Notes under the pieces: generated by a model
Told to the model about the DNA's origin: nothing
The model's database searches: none
The model's input: the letters and a program-made list of their open reading frames with translations, nothing else
Position numbers and translations under genes: made by a program
Assembly (NCBI RefSeq): GCF_040183065.1
Contig: NC_091132.1
Location: forward strand, 165,382,102 to 165,446,101
Length of the DNA stretch: 64,000 nucleotides
Source: Periplaneta americana
Lineage: Eukaryota > Arthropoda > Insecta > Blattodea > Blattidae
Direction: 5' to 3'
Part shown: piece by piece, positions 1 to 10,991 of the stretch
How the letters are laid out: each line of letters starts with the position of its first letter
Position numbering within the stretch: position 1 is the stretch's first letter

Positions 1-657
1 GGAAGATTAACTCCGGATATACATGAAATTATTGGGGATCACCTTTGCGGTTTTAGGCATAATAGATCGATTATTGATCAAATTTTTATATTCGACAGAT
101 ATTGAACAAAATATGGGAGTATAAGGGTACAGTACATCAGTTATTCATATATTTCAAAAAGGCATATGACTCAGTTAAGAGAAACGTTTTGTATAATATT
201 CTTATTGAATTTAGTATTCCCAAGAAACTAGTTCGATTAATTAAAATGTGTCTCAATGAAACTCAGTTTCTATCTGATACTTTTCCAATTCACTGCGGGC
301 TAAAGCAAGGAGATGCACTATCACCTTTACTTATTAACTTCACTCTAGAATATGCCACGAGGCATAACAGATAGGGTTTTGTAATTGAACAGGTTAAATC
401 AGCTTCATGTCTATGTGGATGACATGAATATGTTAGAAGAAAACGCACAAACGATTAGAAGAAACATGGAAATTTTAATAAAATAAATAAAGAGATATGT
501 TTGGAAGTAAATCCCAAAAAGACAAAGTATATGATTATGCCTCGTGACCAGAATATTGTACGAAATGAAAACATAAAAATTGGAGATTTATCATTCGAAA
601 AGGTGGAAAAATTCAAATATCTTGGAGTAACAGTAACAAATATAAATGACACTGTTT
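1..657 (+). mobile_element. LINE reverse transcriptase fragment, copy 1 (cut at the window edge)
   Basis: The translation shows palm-domain landmarks of a non-LTR reverse transcriptase: [34 protein letters not shown], and a changed catalytic box read as VYVDDMNM. It aligns throughout with the longer copy at 26799-28199 but has frameshifts and stops, so it is dead. It breaks off near 657, in the YLGVTVTNIND region, without the 3' end or the AAGT tail. It was therefore deleted or interrupted there. The clade is not settled from sequence alone. Confidence 0.85.
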
Positions 658-658
658 A

Positions 659-1109
659 GTTGCTTCGTACAAACGTCTTTTCCTATTTTTAACTAGAAAA
701 TTACATTATTATTAGACTCTTATCACAACAATTATTACAAAACACACCACTTCCACCGACTTAATTATTAGCAGTTCAATTTTCGTACTAATTTACAGTC
801 TTGGAGAGTTCACAACACATTTAGAAAAATGTCGTCGTCCGCTTGAGTACACTTGGCCGCACGCTTGTGAACGGTACTCATCGCTCTATGTAACTCCACA
901 CAGCTATCTTTGTATTCCGTAGCGCTCGCGCTGGCTGCTGACTGCACGCTGACGAAGAACACCCTTTTACAGCAATGCGTTCCAATAACGAAACGTAACT
1001 CTGTAAATAATGAGAATAGGACTAATGTTGATATGACATTTTTTTTTTTTTTTTTTTGCTCAGAATGTCTTCAGAATTAAGTATGTGGAGGACAGTAAAT
1101 CCTCGTAAA
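659..1109. other. Intronic stretch with no recognised gene
   Basis: No coding region is supported here. It holds a run of about 20 T near 1037-1057. Its position suggests it is intron of ZNF-A, upstream of the zinc-finger exon. Confidence 0.4.
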
Positions 1110-1377
1110 TCACTCTGTATATCACAAGAATAAGGGATAGAAAAAGTTATAGCACATTTGCAATACCGAATTTCAAAATAATCGCAGAATATAGCACGCT
1201 CGTGTCGAGAAAAAGATGAAGCAAAGGCAGGTGATTCTGGACAGAAATGTTTATTAAAACTAAAAACCAACTAAGAATTGACTAACGTTGTGTAATCCTT
1301 ATAGAATTTATTGTACAGGTCAAGTCCAAATTATTGAGGATTTTCATAGGTCTCCTTGCAACATTAGTCCTAAATTA
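1110..1377 (+). repeat. Intron segment shared with ZNF-B (duplicate of 19405-19670)
   Basis: From the shared words tatatcacaa and taagggatag to gtccaaatt and acattagtc, this stretch runs in the same order and orientation as 19405-19670, with scattered substitutions and small indels. Both copies lie in the intron just upstream of a zinc-finger exon. This shows that the ZNF-A and ZNF-B loci descend from one duplicated unit that included the intron. Confidence 0.8.
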
Positions 1378-1378
1378 T

Positions 1379-2025
1379 TTTATGCTCGACCATGCCGAAA
1401 TGTAGTAATTATACACCTGGTAGTAGCCCTTTAATTCATATCATTAAAGTACACCTATTCATTAAAGTACAGGTGCACACCCAATGACAAATCACCTTTG
1501 TGGCATTATAAAACTGCAAGTATCGATTGTTCTCGGATATGCAATCGAATGACAATTAGCGAAAAGTCACGGAGGCTGGAAGTCCAATACTGTCGCAGAA
1601 GGTAATTTACTGTTACTATAATAATTAGCGTTAATTGTAAATAATATTCAAATAAATTCAGTTTGTCATCTCGTTTTCCAATTCTAAATCAATTTCCAGG
1701 TTATTTCAAGCCTAATGGTCATCTTATTCTCTACGTTATATCAAGGTCAATGACATTCGGCCTCGGAAAAAGTCAATACCTTCGCGTGTGCGCACATCTC
1801 ACAAATTACGTCAGTTCGCTACTCACATAACCATAACATGACCTACTTTTCAATAATTTCATGTTAGAAATATGGTCGAGCATAAAAAGTCGAATGAAAC
1901 TTGCCTATAATGGTAATTAAGACGCTCGTATGAAAATTATGAAACTCGCTTGCGCTCGTTTAATAAACAAACATACTTTCGTCTTAATTACTACCTTTAT
2001 AGCCTCGTTGCATAATGTACTATAC
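1379..2025 (-). mobile_element. Fold-back repeat, copy A
   Basis: It is bounded by inverted copies of TTTATGCTCGACCAT (about 1379-1394 and 1872-1886). A palindromic extension follows, with reversed blocks of the type tataatggtaattaag. The same composite occurs at 45035-45700 and, interrupted, at 55425-58500. No coding capacity is seen. It inserted into the ZNF-A intron: the flanking intron matches ZNF-B up to the left edge. Confidence 0.7.
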
Positions 2026-2148
2026 AAGGATGCATCTCTCATGACAATATACCTGCTGGTGAAATGCGTTTGTTTTGATATGAATATGCTATAATTCTAT
2101 GTATATATGTTGCAACTATTATATAGACTGATAGCATATTTCCTTCAG

Positions 2149-3016
2149 GATTGCAGCTACAATTGAGAGGACTGTTTCAACAGTATTGGACGGTACTGCA
2201 CTTGAAGAGAATGACACTGCGTGTGAGATTTCCAAGAATTCAGGTTCCTCAGGCAAACCTTTGCGGACTCGTGAAGGTGAGGAGCAGATGGAATTTAAAT
2301 TGCCTAAATCATGTTTCTCGAAATTGGCAAAACTGAAGAAGAAAACTTTCAAATGCGATGTTTGTGGTAAGTGTTTCTTTGTATTCAGTACTTTAAAAAT
2401 CCATCTAATCCGGCATACAGGCGAGAAACCTTTCAAGTGTGGTTTTTGTGGTAAGTGTTTCTCGTATTCGAGTAGTCTAAGAAATCATAAACGCGTACAC
2501 ACAAGCGAAAAACCTTTCAAATGTAATGTTTGTGGTAAGTGTTTCGTAGTGTCGACTAGCCTAAAAATCCATGAACGCCGGCACACTGGCGAGAAACCTT
2601 TCAAGTGTGTTGTTTGTGGTAAGTGCTTCTCGATTTCGAGTAATCTAAGAAACCATGAACGACGGCACACAGGCGAGAAACGATTCAAATGTAAGGATTG
2701 TGGGAAGTGCTTCACGGTGTCGAGTAACCTAAAAAGACATGAACGCATTCACACAGGCGACAGGCCTTTCAAATGTGGTTTTTGTGGTAAATGCTTCTCG
2801 ATTTCGAGTAGCCTAAAAAACCATGAACGGCAGCACACAAGCGAGAAACCTTACGCGTGTGATGTTTGTGGTAAGAGCTTCTCGGTATCTGGTAGCCTAA
2901 AGAACCATGAACGCCGTCACACAGGCGAGAGACCTTTTAAGTGTTGTTTTTGTGGTAAGTGTTTCTCGTATTCGAGTAGCTTAAGGAATCATAAACGCCT
3001 ACACAGAGGCGACTAG
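2149..3016 (+). CDS. ZNF-A: terminal exon with eight C2H2 zinc fingers
   Basis: Terminal exon of a probable nuclear DNA-binding C2H2 protein. A pyrimidine-rich acceptor ends in ttccttcag at 2148. The exon opens with one base completing a split codon, then IAATIERTVS, as ZNF-B does at 21730. A linker resembling that of ZNF-B (KNSGSSGKP, FSKLAKLKKK) precedes eight fingers of form FKCxxCGKCFxxxxxLxxHxxxH joined by TGEKP-type linkers. Fingers 2 and 8 are near-identical (SYSSSLRNHKR), which points to duplication inside the array. The reading frame ends at TAG (3014-3016) inside a finger linker, reading HRGD then stop, and recognisable finger sequence continues beyond. The array was therefore once longer. 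The earlier exons lie left of the window. The specificity residues vary between fingers; the target is unknown. Confidence 0.9.
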
Positions 3017-3180
3017 CATTTCAAACGTGATGTTTGTGGTGTTATCTGGATTTGAGGTGGTTAAGGAAACACGAACCCCGGCATACAGACGAGAAACATT
3101 TCAAATATGCTGACTGTGGTGTTTCTCGGATTTAGGAACCTAAGGATTCATGAACGCCGGCTTACAGGCGAGATACCTTT
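3017..3180 (+). pseudogene. Decayed zinc fingers beyond the ZNF-A stop
   Basis: After the linker stop, translation in shifting frames still gives finger remains: HFKRDVCGV, then NLRIHERRLTGEIP near 3135-3175, with stops and small deletions. These are the lost C-terminal fingers of ZNF-A. They are not translated in the intact frame. Confidence 0.8.
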
Positions 3181-3479
3181 AATAATGATAAAAAGAAAAG
3201 CGCACAATGTGCAACATTTATCGTGTAGGGACAAGACAGTCCGATTCTGTCACCGTTGCAAAATTTTGTCAATGACACAACTCTGCGTTTGCACGTCATT
3301 ACGTGATATCGGTCACACAATTCGCTGCAAAGTTCACACTCACAGCCGGCGTCTGTTTGGTGGAATTTCTTGTTCTGGCAAATCATGTACTGCTAGCCGG
3401 GTCATTATATGACGCAGATCGTATCATCCCTGCATCCATTCTGTTGTAGACATGGCGTCAGTAAAATCACAGCCTAAAG
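3181..3479 (-). other. Unassigned stretch with a cysteine-rich reading frame
   Basis: On the minus strand a short open frame (3162-3386) includes GCECELCSELCDRYHVMTC, with spaced cysteines and a histidine. This could be a relic of a zinc-binding domain from a transposon, or chance. I do not recognise it and see no splice or start context that would make it a gene. Confidence 0.25.
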
Positions 3480-4500
3480 CTTAATACTTACTAAATCTGC
3501 AAACATAGACAGTTGAAATGTGCATCCATAGATAGTTACTCACCACCAGGATCGCTACTACCGCCTCATCACAGACTCTTTCCCTAGCAGACCATAAAAT
3601 GTATTGTACTTTCGATATCGTGTTCTTTTGAAAATATTAACACCTTCCTTCCACTATTGTAATATGAAATACATAAGGTTTATATATTATTTTCATAAAA
3701 TATATATTATATTCTATAAACTCACCTTTCTGGATCTTTCAGAAGAAGGATAATTCTAACCTATTTTTCTTACAACTTATAGTACTAAAAACGTCTCCTT
3801 GGCCCATATTATTATTCAGATTATTGTATTTTAGCCATTTACAGTTATTACAAACGATAACGAACATTTCACAGTTTACATAGCTTTTCACAAAATTGCG
3901 AAATACGGCACAGTCAATGCTTTTTCGATCTAGACCAGGCCGTAATGTTTGTTCGTGTTTTCTATTTAAGTCTATTTATTTATTTTTTGGGTTATTTTAC
4001 GACGCTGTATCAACATCTATTTAGCGTCTCAATGATATGAAGGTGATAATGCCGGTGAAATGAGTCCGGGGTCCAGCACCGAAAGTTACCCAGCATTTGC
4101 TCCTATTGGGTTGAGGGAAAACTCCGGAGAAAACCTCAACCAGGTAACTTGCCCCGACCGGGATTCGAACCCGGGCCACCTCTATTTCAGTGTATGGAGC
4201 TCAGTGAAATATTATATTATAACTTTATTGCTTATCATTGCTAAGCTTTATTTAGTATAATGTGTCCGTAAGTTCCGTTTACTTCTTGTTGCATAATATG
4301 TTGCAGAAATAATTACAATACTGTGTTATTTTAATGTGAAGAGAATGTTACATGTTAACATAATCTGTTCGCGTCAACATTTCAAGTTTAGAATGGAAGC
4401 TATTTTGAGGTTTAATAAAAAAGAATTTATATTGTGATTTCAATTTAGCACATGTATCTTCCTTAATTTTAGACGAAACTTTTACTGTACCACTCCTATG
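3480..4500 (-). repeat. Inverted copy of the ZNF-C promoter and 5' UTR region
   Basis: Read on the minus strand, this matches 36040-36780 on the plus strand. Shared blocks include ggcctggtctagatcgaaaa, gtgaaatgttcgttatcg, taactgtaaatggctaaaat and the donor context ccag(g/a)aaggtgagttta. In ZNF-C this region is the 5' flank and first untranslated exon. Here it points away from ZNF-B, abuts the ZNF-A tail, and no coding exon 1 follows. It is therefore an orphan promoter fragment left by an inversion or inverted duplication. A SINE interrupts it at 3978-4180. Confidence 0.75.
3978..4180 (-). mobile_element. tRNA-headed SINE, family 1
   Basis: On the minus strand it starts with a tRNA-like B-box (gggttcgaatcccgg) and continues with the family body (caagttacctggttgaggtt, gtgctggaccccgg, tttcaccggcattatcacct) to a short A/T-rich tail. 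It is flanked by the direct repeat tctattt (3971-3977 and 4181-4187), a plausible target-site duplication. Other copies of the family are at 17578, 25905 and, degenerate, at 16690 and 52190. Confidence 0.85.
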
Positions 4501-5357
4501 GAATTAGTGTACGTACAATATTGCATTACTTCGTCTCTTAAGTAGTAGATAAATACAATAATTCAGTACTCAATTGTAGTATTGACATATTGACATATTG
4601 ATTTATTGATATAGTTCACAAGTACAAAACTTAATAATATAACAAAAGATCTATAAACAAATGTAGTTCTACATACTAAATATACAATTTCCTAGACTCA
4701 TTATTTTATTGCAAATCTCAATAATTTATTGGTTCAAACTTGCACTTACGTCTGGTTTTAGTGCCAATTGTAGTATTAAAATACAGAAAAATTGAATGTC
4801 CGGGGTATCATACATGACATTATGCATAATTATAATGTATGATTGCGAATTTAGGAATATAAGTTAAATATAGTAAACATAACCTATAATTTTCGTATGA
4901 ATGGCAAGGCATTGGATATCACTAAATTTAGACAGAAATGGACGACTGGCACAGTAAACATAATCAGTAATTTCAACATATCTAAATATCCGTGCGGTGC
5001 AATTGAAAATTATTGAATCATGCATAAATGAATGTATAAGAATTTCGCAAAATTTAATCGAAATTACATATACGAACAACGTAATTTTCACACATTAAAC
5101 AATATTACACCTTAAGTCGCAAGTGAATTATGTCTGAAGTGTCTCATAATCACTGTTTTAAATTTTATTAATGGAATTACAATACATGTTAGAGAAACAT
5201 ATGTTACTGTATATGCATTCCAACTAATTTATATGGTTGAAACGCCGCCCTTCGTGATCGGGTTAAGTGAGTTACATGGTCTGCCTTACGACCTGTATTA
5301 GATCACGATGGCTGTGGCACAGTCTATTGTTCCTAGTACTCACAGCGCTCCAAGCGG
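4501..5357. other. AT-rich spacer, no gene recognised
   Basis: Only short, low-complexity reading frames are present and no domain, repeat family or splice-linked exon is evident. There is a short ttgacata direct repeat near 4585-4605. Confidence 0.4.
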
Positions 5358-5359
5358 CT

Positions 5360-6135
5360 AGCAACTATCGCGAGATTTGCAAAAAATCATCCCAAGCTTC
5401 GTGACTATATAATAGACTGTGGTAGAATAGAAGCCGCTCCATATGTGCCTCTTCTTGTCTCTCAGCTCCACTACATGTTGTAGTGGGCTGTGGATGGCAG
5501 CACCAGTTGATGTCTGAGATCTTCTATATAGATGGTCTGTTTGGCAAGCTCGTATACCAACCGCGATAAAGTATATTTTGAGAGACGTGGCTTTCTTTAG
5601 GAACATCGATTTTATTCTCTCTAGCTCCATAAGGTCTCATTTTTTTAAATGCTCCCATATTATCCCTATGCCGTAAGTGGCGATGGGGGTGATTTTCAGC
5701 CTGAGGAGGTCTATTAATGTTTGCATAGCCATCGTGTTCAGGAGCTTGATGTCGTTCATTGCGATGATAGCTGCTGACGACTTTTCTTTGACATGTTCCA
5801 TATATATGTTTCCTTTAGTTTGGAGGGTCACCCCTAGGTATTTGAAGCTGTTTACTACTTTTAAGGTGGTGGTGTTGTATGTTATGCCAGTGTTACTTGG
5901 TAATCTTCCGCCCTTTCGAAACACCATCATGACCGTTTCCTTGTCATTTAACTGTAGGTCATTTTCATTAGCCCATTCCGTCAGACGGTCGAAAGCAATT
6001 TGAAGTTCTTCTTGTGATCTGGATGTCAGCACCGCGTACATATATATCTGGTTGGCTGCTCTGACTACGTCCATCGTTGCTATGTTAAAGAGGAGTGGGC
6101 TCAGGGGATCCCCTTGGAGTACCCCATTTGTTTGC
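5360..6135 (-). pseudogene. LINE reverse transcriptase fragment lacking its catalytic aspartates (Jockey/R1 type)
   Basis: The minus strand reads GVLQGDPLSPLLFN (6075-6115), MDVVRAANQIYMYA, LTSRSQEELQIAFDRLTEWA and FKYLGVTL, the usual order of palm and thumb motifs in non-LTR reverse transcriptases. Where the family has Y-A-D-D-(L/I)-V-L-T-S, this copy reads MYAVLTSRS. The two catalytic aspartates and the next residue are missing as a clean 9-base deletion. A later segment (5358-5630) keeps the C-terminal region after frame changes. It is 5'-truncated and cannot be active. Confidence 0.8.
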
Positions 6136-8218
6136 GCCAGCGGTCAGGAATGCATTTCCGATCACAGGTTCCTGATGTCAAAATACTCAGTTTAAAGTCT
6201 TCTATCATCTGTATAATTTAAACGCTAAAGGTTGGAGACACTCTGTATATAAAATGACATGTTTCTGGAATGATTTTTCCAATGCATATGGAGAGATGAC
6301 TGCAGAAAATTTTAAATGTTCCAATGGACGGCCAGTTGCTAAATATCTTAACGTCACTACTAATCCTTCACGCACATTGATTGCATTTCTTATTATTGTA
6401 TTTTTTCTCTCAATATAAGATTTGATCATTTTCAATAATTTTCCAAAACATTATTTATCCATTCTTAAATATTTTCTTCAAATCTCCACTGCTAGTATTT
6501 TGCAGACATTCCAGAATCCATATGTGATGAACTTTCACGATTTAACAACCACTCTTTTCTCCACAGCCGTTTTCGATTTACTTTTGAGGTTAAGAGCGGC
6601 AACATTAGAAACAATGCAGTCTTCATTCTGGTCTTTTGTGATCGTACGCGCCATTTTCACAATGGAATGGAACTCCAACTTTTCACTTTCACGTGCTTTC
6701 GTGTGAACCGACAGTCGAACTAAACTCCTAGGACTGTTCGATCACACTGTCAGTTGACAACTGTCAGCACGGATTGAATAATGTGTGGCTTGCTTCAGTT
6801 TTGATCTGCCGTGCTGAACTGACAGTCCCAGAGTTACAGGCCACTTGTAAGTGTATGGAGACCATAACTCTAATGTTTTCTGAGAGATGGCGCTAATGCT
6901 TGTAATCAGAGGTACAAATTAAAATCTCACAGCTTTCCAACTGCAGCAAAGAAATAAGATTGTCGCATACTATTGTAAGTGCTAGGGTACCTACTGAAAA
7001 TATAATTATATCTGAAAAATAAAAATGTATGGTTTAAACCTACAAAATAGGTTATAGGTAATAATATTAGGATGTTGAACCAACATATGTATGATAAGAC
7101 TATATCTTCCACTTCAAGGGATTCACCTGGGGAGGATTATGATTAACTTTAATATTGCCTGCATAAAAACATGTTACAGTGGAGTATCGATTATCGGGCC
7201 TTCAGTGTTACCCGGTTAGTTTTTTCTTTTATTAATTACAGTAGTGTGGTACGTATATACAGTACTGAACAATAACAAAGTCTTTTTAAGTAAATTGCAT
7301 AAGGTAATGTACTGTATCATGAATAAAAACACTTTAATATGTGCATGTGAGTATAGTGTCTTTTTACATTACTGAGTTCGATCTTTGTCCCTTTAATTTT
7401 ACAGGATCAAAAACCACATAACGCTCTCATCCTCCGTATTACCCGGATTTTTTCTTATCCCGATTCCCCTTGGCTCACATAGTCCAAGATGCACTGATGA
7501 CATTAAAAAAGTTTTAACAACCAGTTCTCTCATGTTTACATGTGTTAAACATATACGATATAATTATGTACATGGTAAATGCAAGTCCGAATATCACCAC
7601 TGCCAAGATCCATAACCTTATTACGATTGTTTCAGCTGTGTAGCTGTTTCAGTTCATATCCGAGAACTGACAATATTTCTATCGCTTTTACGACGGTTAA
7701 ATACGCCGCAAATGTAAGTATGAAAAAAATTGTCCAAAAGTAGTCAAACTCCATAAATATCCCACATTGGAAGCCCTCATAATGCGGTATAATTTGCCCA
7801 GAACTCGTATCGTTTCTGATGGGTGGTTAGCCTATTGAAATGTGGACAGAAATTAGAATGGAATGTAGGCTTACATTCATTCAGTTATGATCCATGAACA
7901 TAATTTTGTTGTTCCAAGTGATCCACAAATTCACACACGAAATATTCAAAATGTATGGATGCATGCAAAGTGCAAGTTAAAACGTAAATTTGGAACATCA
8001 CGACAATTGTTTCCGTCTTATAGGAATTCTGTGCGCGGACAAAATGCAGGCATGTTTGAAACATTTCTTATTACATTGCATGCAAACTACCCTTTGTAGA
8101 AACTAAGTAAATTTGTAAGTAAAAGCATTACTATTAATAAAGTATCATTGTATTAGCATTATTAATTAAAGTTATTTTATTCTCCTTTAAGGACAACTGA
8201 ACATAATATATGTCTATG
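6136..8218. other. Spacer without a supported gene
   Basis: Several frames of 60-95 codons exist on both strands, but none has a recognisable domain, splice context or compositional bias. Around 7175-7470 there are words such as cgattatcggg and ttacccgga that recall pogo/Tigger-type ends, but no matching pair of ends could be established. Confidence 0.35.
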
Positions 8219-9751
8219 CCGTTGCTTACGAGATTACACAAGCTGGAGCATAGCGCTTGAAAAACGAGTCTGAAGTGGTTACCTCGTAATACCAATTCCG
8301 CCGCTCGGAGCGCTGTTCTGCCCTAAATATTCATAGCAGAACACTTAAATGACATTGGCATTTGGGACATTTAAAGGAATCACCATTGCTTATTAAATGC
8401 TTCATACAATATTTTATGGACAATAGATGTAATTTCCAAACTTCTACTCCCCTATTATATTACAATAAAGGGCTGTCATTCTTGATATTAAAACATAATA
8501 CACATAAACTGAGGGAATGTCTGCCCTGTACTTCAGTTCATACACCAAACATTACCGGAAATAAATTAACTTGACATCTTACATATACGCACTATAGCCT
8601 ACCCTTTTCACCTAATATTATTAATATTGTTATTAAATAAGATATTGCAACTAATTAAGATACTGCATTATCTTTAATTTCCTTGAATTCATAATTAAGC
8701 ATTTGCAAGAAGCCCTAACCTTTCCCTCTCTTTTTTTAAAAAAATACGAACGTTACAATAACTGAGAAGTATAATTATTGCGCGATTTTTTCTTGCAGTG
8801 GTGAAAACATTTCTATAGGCCTACTGATTAATCTATTGAGCATAGTAATAGTAAACGCTGTAGTATTTTAGTGCGTGTAAATATATTTTGAATTAGCATT
8901 TATTAAATTAGGAAGTTAGCCTGTAATTTGTGTGATTGAAATGGTTTACTGCTGTGTGCCATTGTGCAAATCGAACCAGAATAAAGAACCAGAATGTGAT
9001 TTTTCGTTTCATTGTTTTCCACAAGATGAAGGACTAATAAAGAAGTGGTGTGTAGCCATTTCTCGAGAAGGGGACAAACCAAGGACTCTTTGGACGCCAA
9101 ACAAGAAATCGCGTGTTTGCAGGAGACATTTCAAAGAAGCTGATTTCAGCATTAGCACAACATTAAAACGTTTGCTTCCTAATGTGGTACCATCCGTCTT
9201 TGATGATTTTCCAAAACATAAACAAAATGTTTCAAACATAAGTAGACGCAACAAAAGAAGGATAACAGAAGTGGTGAATAACATCCATCCTGCTAATAAA
9301 AATAAACCCAATGTTGAACATAGTACATCAGCTTTCAATGAAGCAAATGTTTCAATTGAAGAAATCTATGAAGCACATAAAAAAACTATAGCCACACAGT
9401 GCTTAATTGAAAGTAAAAACAACGTAAAAAAAATACTAGGACAATTCGGAAACAAAATCAGCTTATTGGAAAACTAAGACAGACAATATGTAATTTAAAA
9501 AGCAAATTATAAAGATAGCTTAACAAACTTCAAATAACACTGTAATATGCTTGGCATATTTATATTACTCGTACTCAATCAGTAATGCACAATTAATCGA
9601 ACTATTTTCACGATACACAATGCTTTGTAATGATACTATTCATCATTTCTTAGGGCAGCGAGGCGAACCTAGCGGCAGAAATTGTCATGACTCACAGAGA
9701 CCTACTCTCGATCGTGCTATGCGCCAGCTTGTGTAATCTCGTAAGCAACGG
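8219..9751 (+). mobile_element. DNA transposon with 28-bp perfect terminal inverted repeats carrying a THAP gene
   Basis: The left end, CCGTTGCTTACGAGATTACA (first 20 bases), has its perfect reverse complement at the right end: 28 of 28 bases match between 8219-8246 and 9724-9751, and similarity continues inward (GCATAGC). The element is 1,533 bp. The only intact frame inside is the THAP protein at 8941-9477. THAP plus TIRs is typical of P-element relatives, but no catalytic transposase region is present, so this is probably an internally deleted P-like element. The flanks share only tctat, so the target duplication is uncertain. Confidence 0.8.
8941..9477 (+). CDS. THAP-domain protein inside a P-like element
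   Basis: A probable DNA-binding protein of 178 residues. The THAP zinc-binding signature (C2CH) is complete: C and C in MVYCCVPLCKSN at the N-terminus, then C and H in CRRHF about residue 59, followed by the AVPTIF-like box LLPNVVPSVF. The conserved W is present (IKKWCVAI). The basic tail contains RRNKRR. The start at 8941 is chosen because THAP proteins begin right before the first Cys and aaATGg is a good context; the in-frame codon at 8932 is GTG. P-element transposases carry THAP at the N-terminus followed by a long catalytic region, which is absent here; the frame ends normally at NKISLLEN. It could be a captured DNA-binding repressor or simply an undecayed truncated transposase. Confidence 0.75.
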   Translation: MVYCCVPLCKSNQNKEPECDFSFHCFPQDEGLIKKWCVAISREGDKPRTLWTPNKKSRVCRRHFKEADFSISTTLKRLLPNVVPSVFDDFPKHKQNVSNISRRNKRRITEVVNNIHPANKNKPNVEHSTSAFNEANVSIEEIYEAHKKTIATQCLIESKNNVKKILGQFGNKISLLEN

Positions 9752-9757
9752 TCTATT

Positions 9758-9804
9758 CCAACGAGTTAGAAAGAGAAGACTACTTTCTCTTTCTAACTCG
9801 TTGG
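9758..9804. repeat. Perfect 20-bp hairpin next to the THAP element
   Basis: The arms ccaacgagttagaaagagaa (9758-9777) and its exact reverse complement (9785-9804) are separated by 7 bases. It begins six bases outside the right TIR of the THAP element. The perfect pairing suggests recent origin or selection. Confidence 0.85.
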
Positions 9805-10172
9805 CCTATGGACTGCTTTTTCTTGTTAGTGTCACTGCCACTTAGATCTGAGTGAACACTCCAACTCGACTGTGTATCTTAATTTGGAACGCTGATATAC
9901 ATTTCCTGGAAGTGTATAATTATATTGTAAGTAAACAAGGGCTTTGATCATGAATATATTATTATTCTAGATTGAATAAGGTAAATGTATTACTTCAGTA
10001 TAAGTGGTTTCTGATTACAGCGGGACATACTTTCCGCGAGAGTATCAATATTCATAGCCTATGTGGTCCATATTCGGGGTAAAAAATCTCAGATTGTAAC
10101 AACGAGTAAAGACGTTTTCCCAACAGATAAGATCTGCAAATGGATGTCAGTTTGTTAATTCTTTCAGTTACG

Positions 10173-10265
10173 ATGGATGTGATCAAGGCGGAACTCGAGG
10201 TCGACCCACTGTCTCTAGAAACAGGTGACGACACAGATGAGGATGAGAAGAAACCTTTATTAGAG
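10173..10265 (+). CDS. ZNF-B coding exon 1
   Basis: A polypyrimidine tract and ctttcag acceptor end at 10167, then ttacgATGG starts a 31-codon acidic exon beginning MDVIKAELEVDPL and ending KKPLLE before the donor gtatatt. The same exon, with the same acceptor, start context and length, opens ZNF-C at 36848. It contains IKAE, a SUMO-consensus motif. A non-coding 5' exon must lie upstream; I could not place it for this gene. Confidence 0.9.
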
Positions 10266-10946
10266 GTATATTATAAGCCATTACTATCTGCTTTTTTATA
10301 TGCGACATTTATATAAATATAAATTTACTTTACAACATAAAGTGTTCATCTCTGAAATTATATTCAATGGACTTAATAAAAAAAATCTTGCAGATTCTCG
10401 TTTTCCTTGTCACCATAGCACATCTTGTACATATTTTTACGGGTAAACCATTTGAGAATTGATCAGAGTTCTTAATTTAGAATAAAGTTTACAGGAAGCT
10501 TTATTGAAACTTTTTTTCATAAACCATTCTCACTTTTTAATATTTTACAACATGTCTGATGCAACACTTGTTATAAACTAGGCCATATTGACATCTGTAG
10601 CATCCATATGTTGCAGCACATATGCCTTCAACTTCTACTTGCGACCTCTTTAGTTACCTAACATACGAGTATGTATAATCTTTTTCTTTATAGTTTTTCT
10701 AAAATAAATCGTATTTTGTAAACTATGTATAGGATCGGCACTTAATACGCTGGCTTGCAATGTAACTTATGAGATTAAAATGTGATTACCTGGGTTGATT
10801 TTTTTTTTTTTTTTTTTTTGTGGTTGATCATTTGCGATGCATGTGTAAAATATAATTAAATGTTTCACAACGCATTTAGTTTTCAAGTAGTTGCAGAAGG
10901 ATAGTATAGAAGGTCCAGCAGCTTAGCAGTGTATTAATTATTAGCG

Positions 10947-10991
<45 letters not shown>

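Noticed and set aside
3162-3386. Cysteine-rich minus-strand frame as a possible gene
   Set aside because: Only one short frame, no start or splice support and it overlaps the decayed ZNF-A tail; kept only as an unassigned stretch.
7172-7480. Possible pogo/Tigger-like ends (cgattatcggg, ttacccgga)
   Set aside because: No matching inverted pair or TA duplication could be established.
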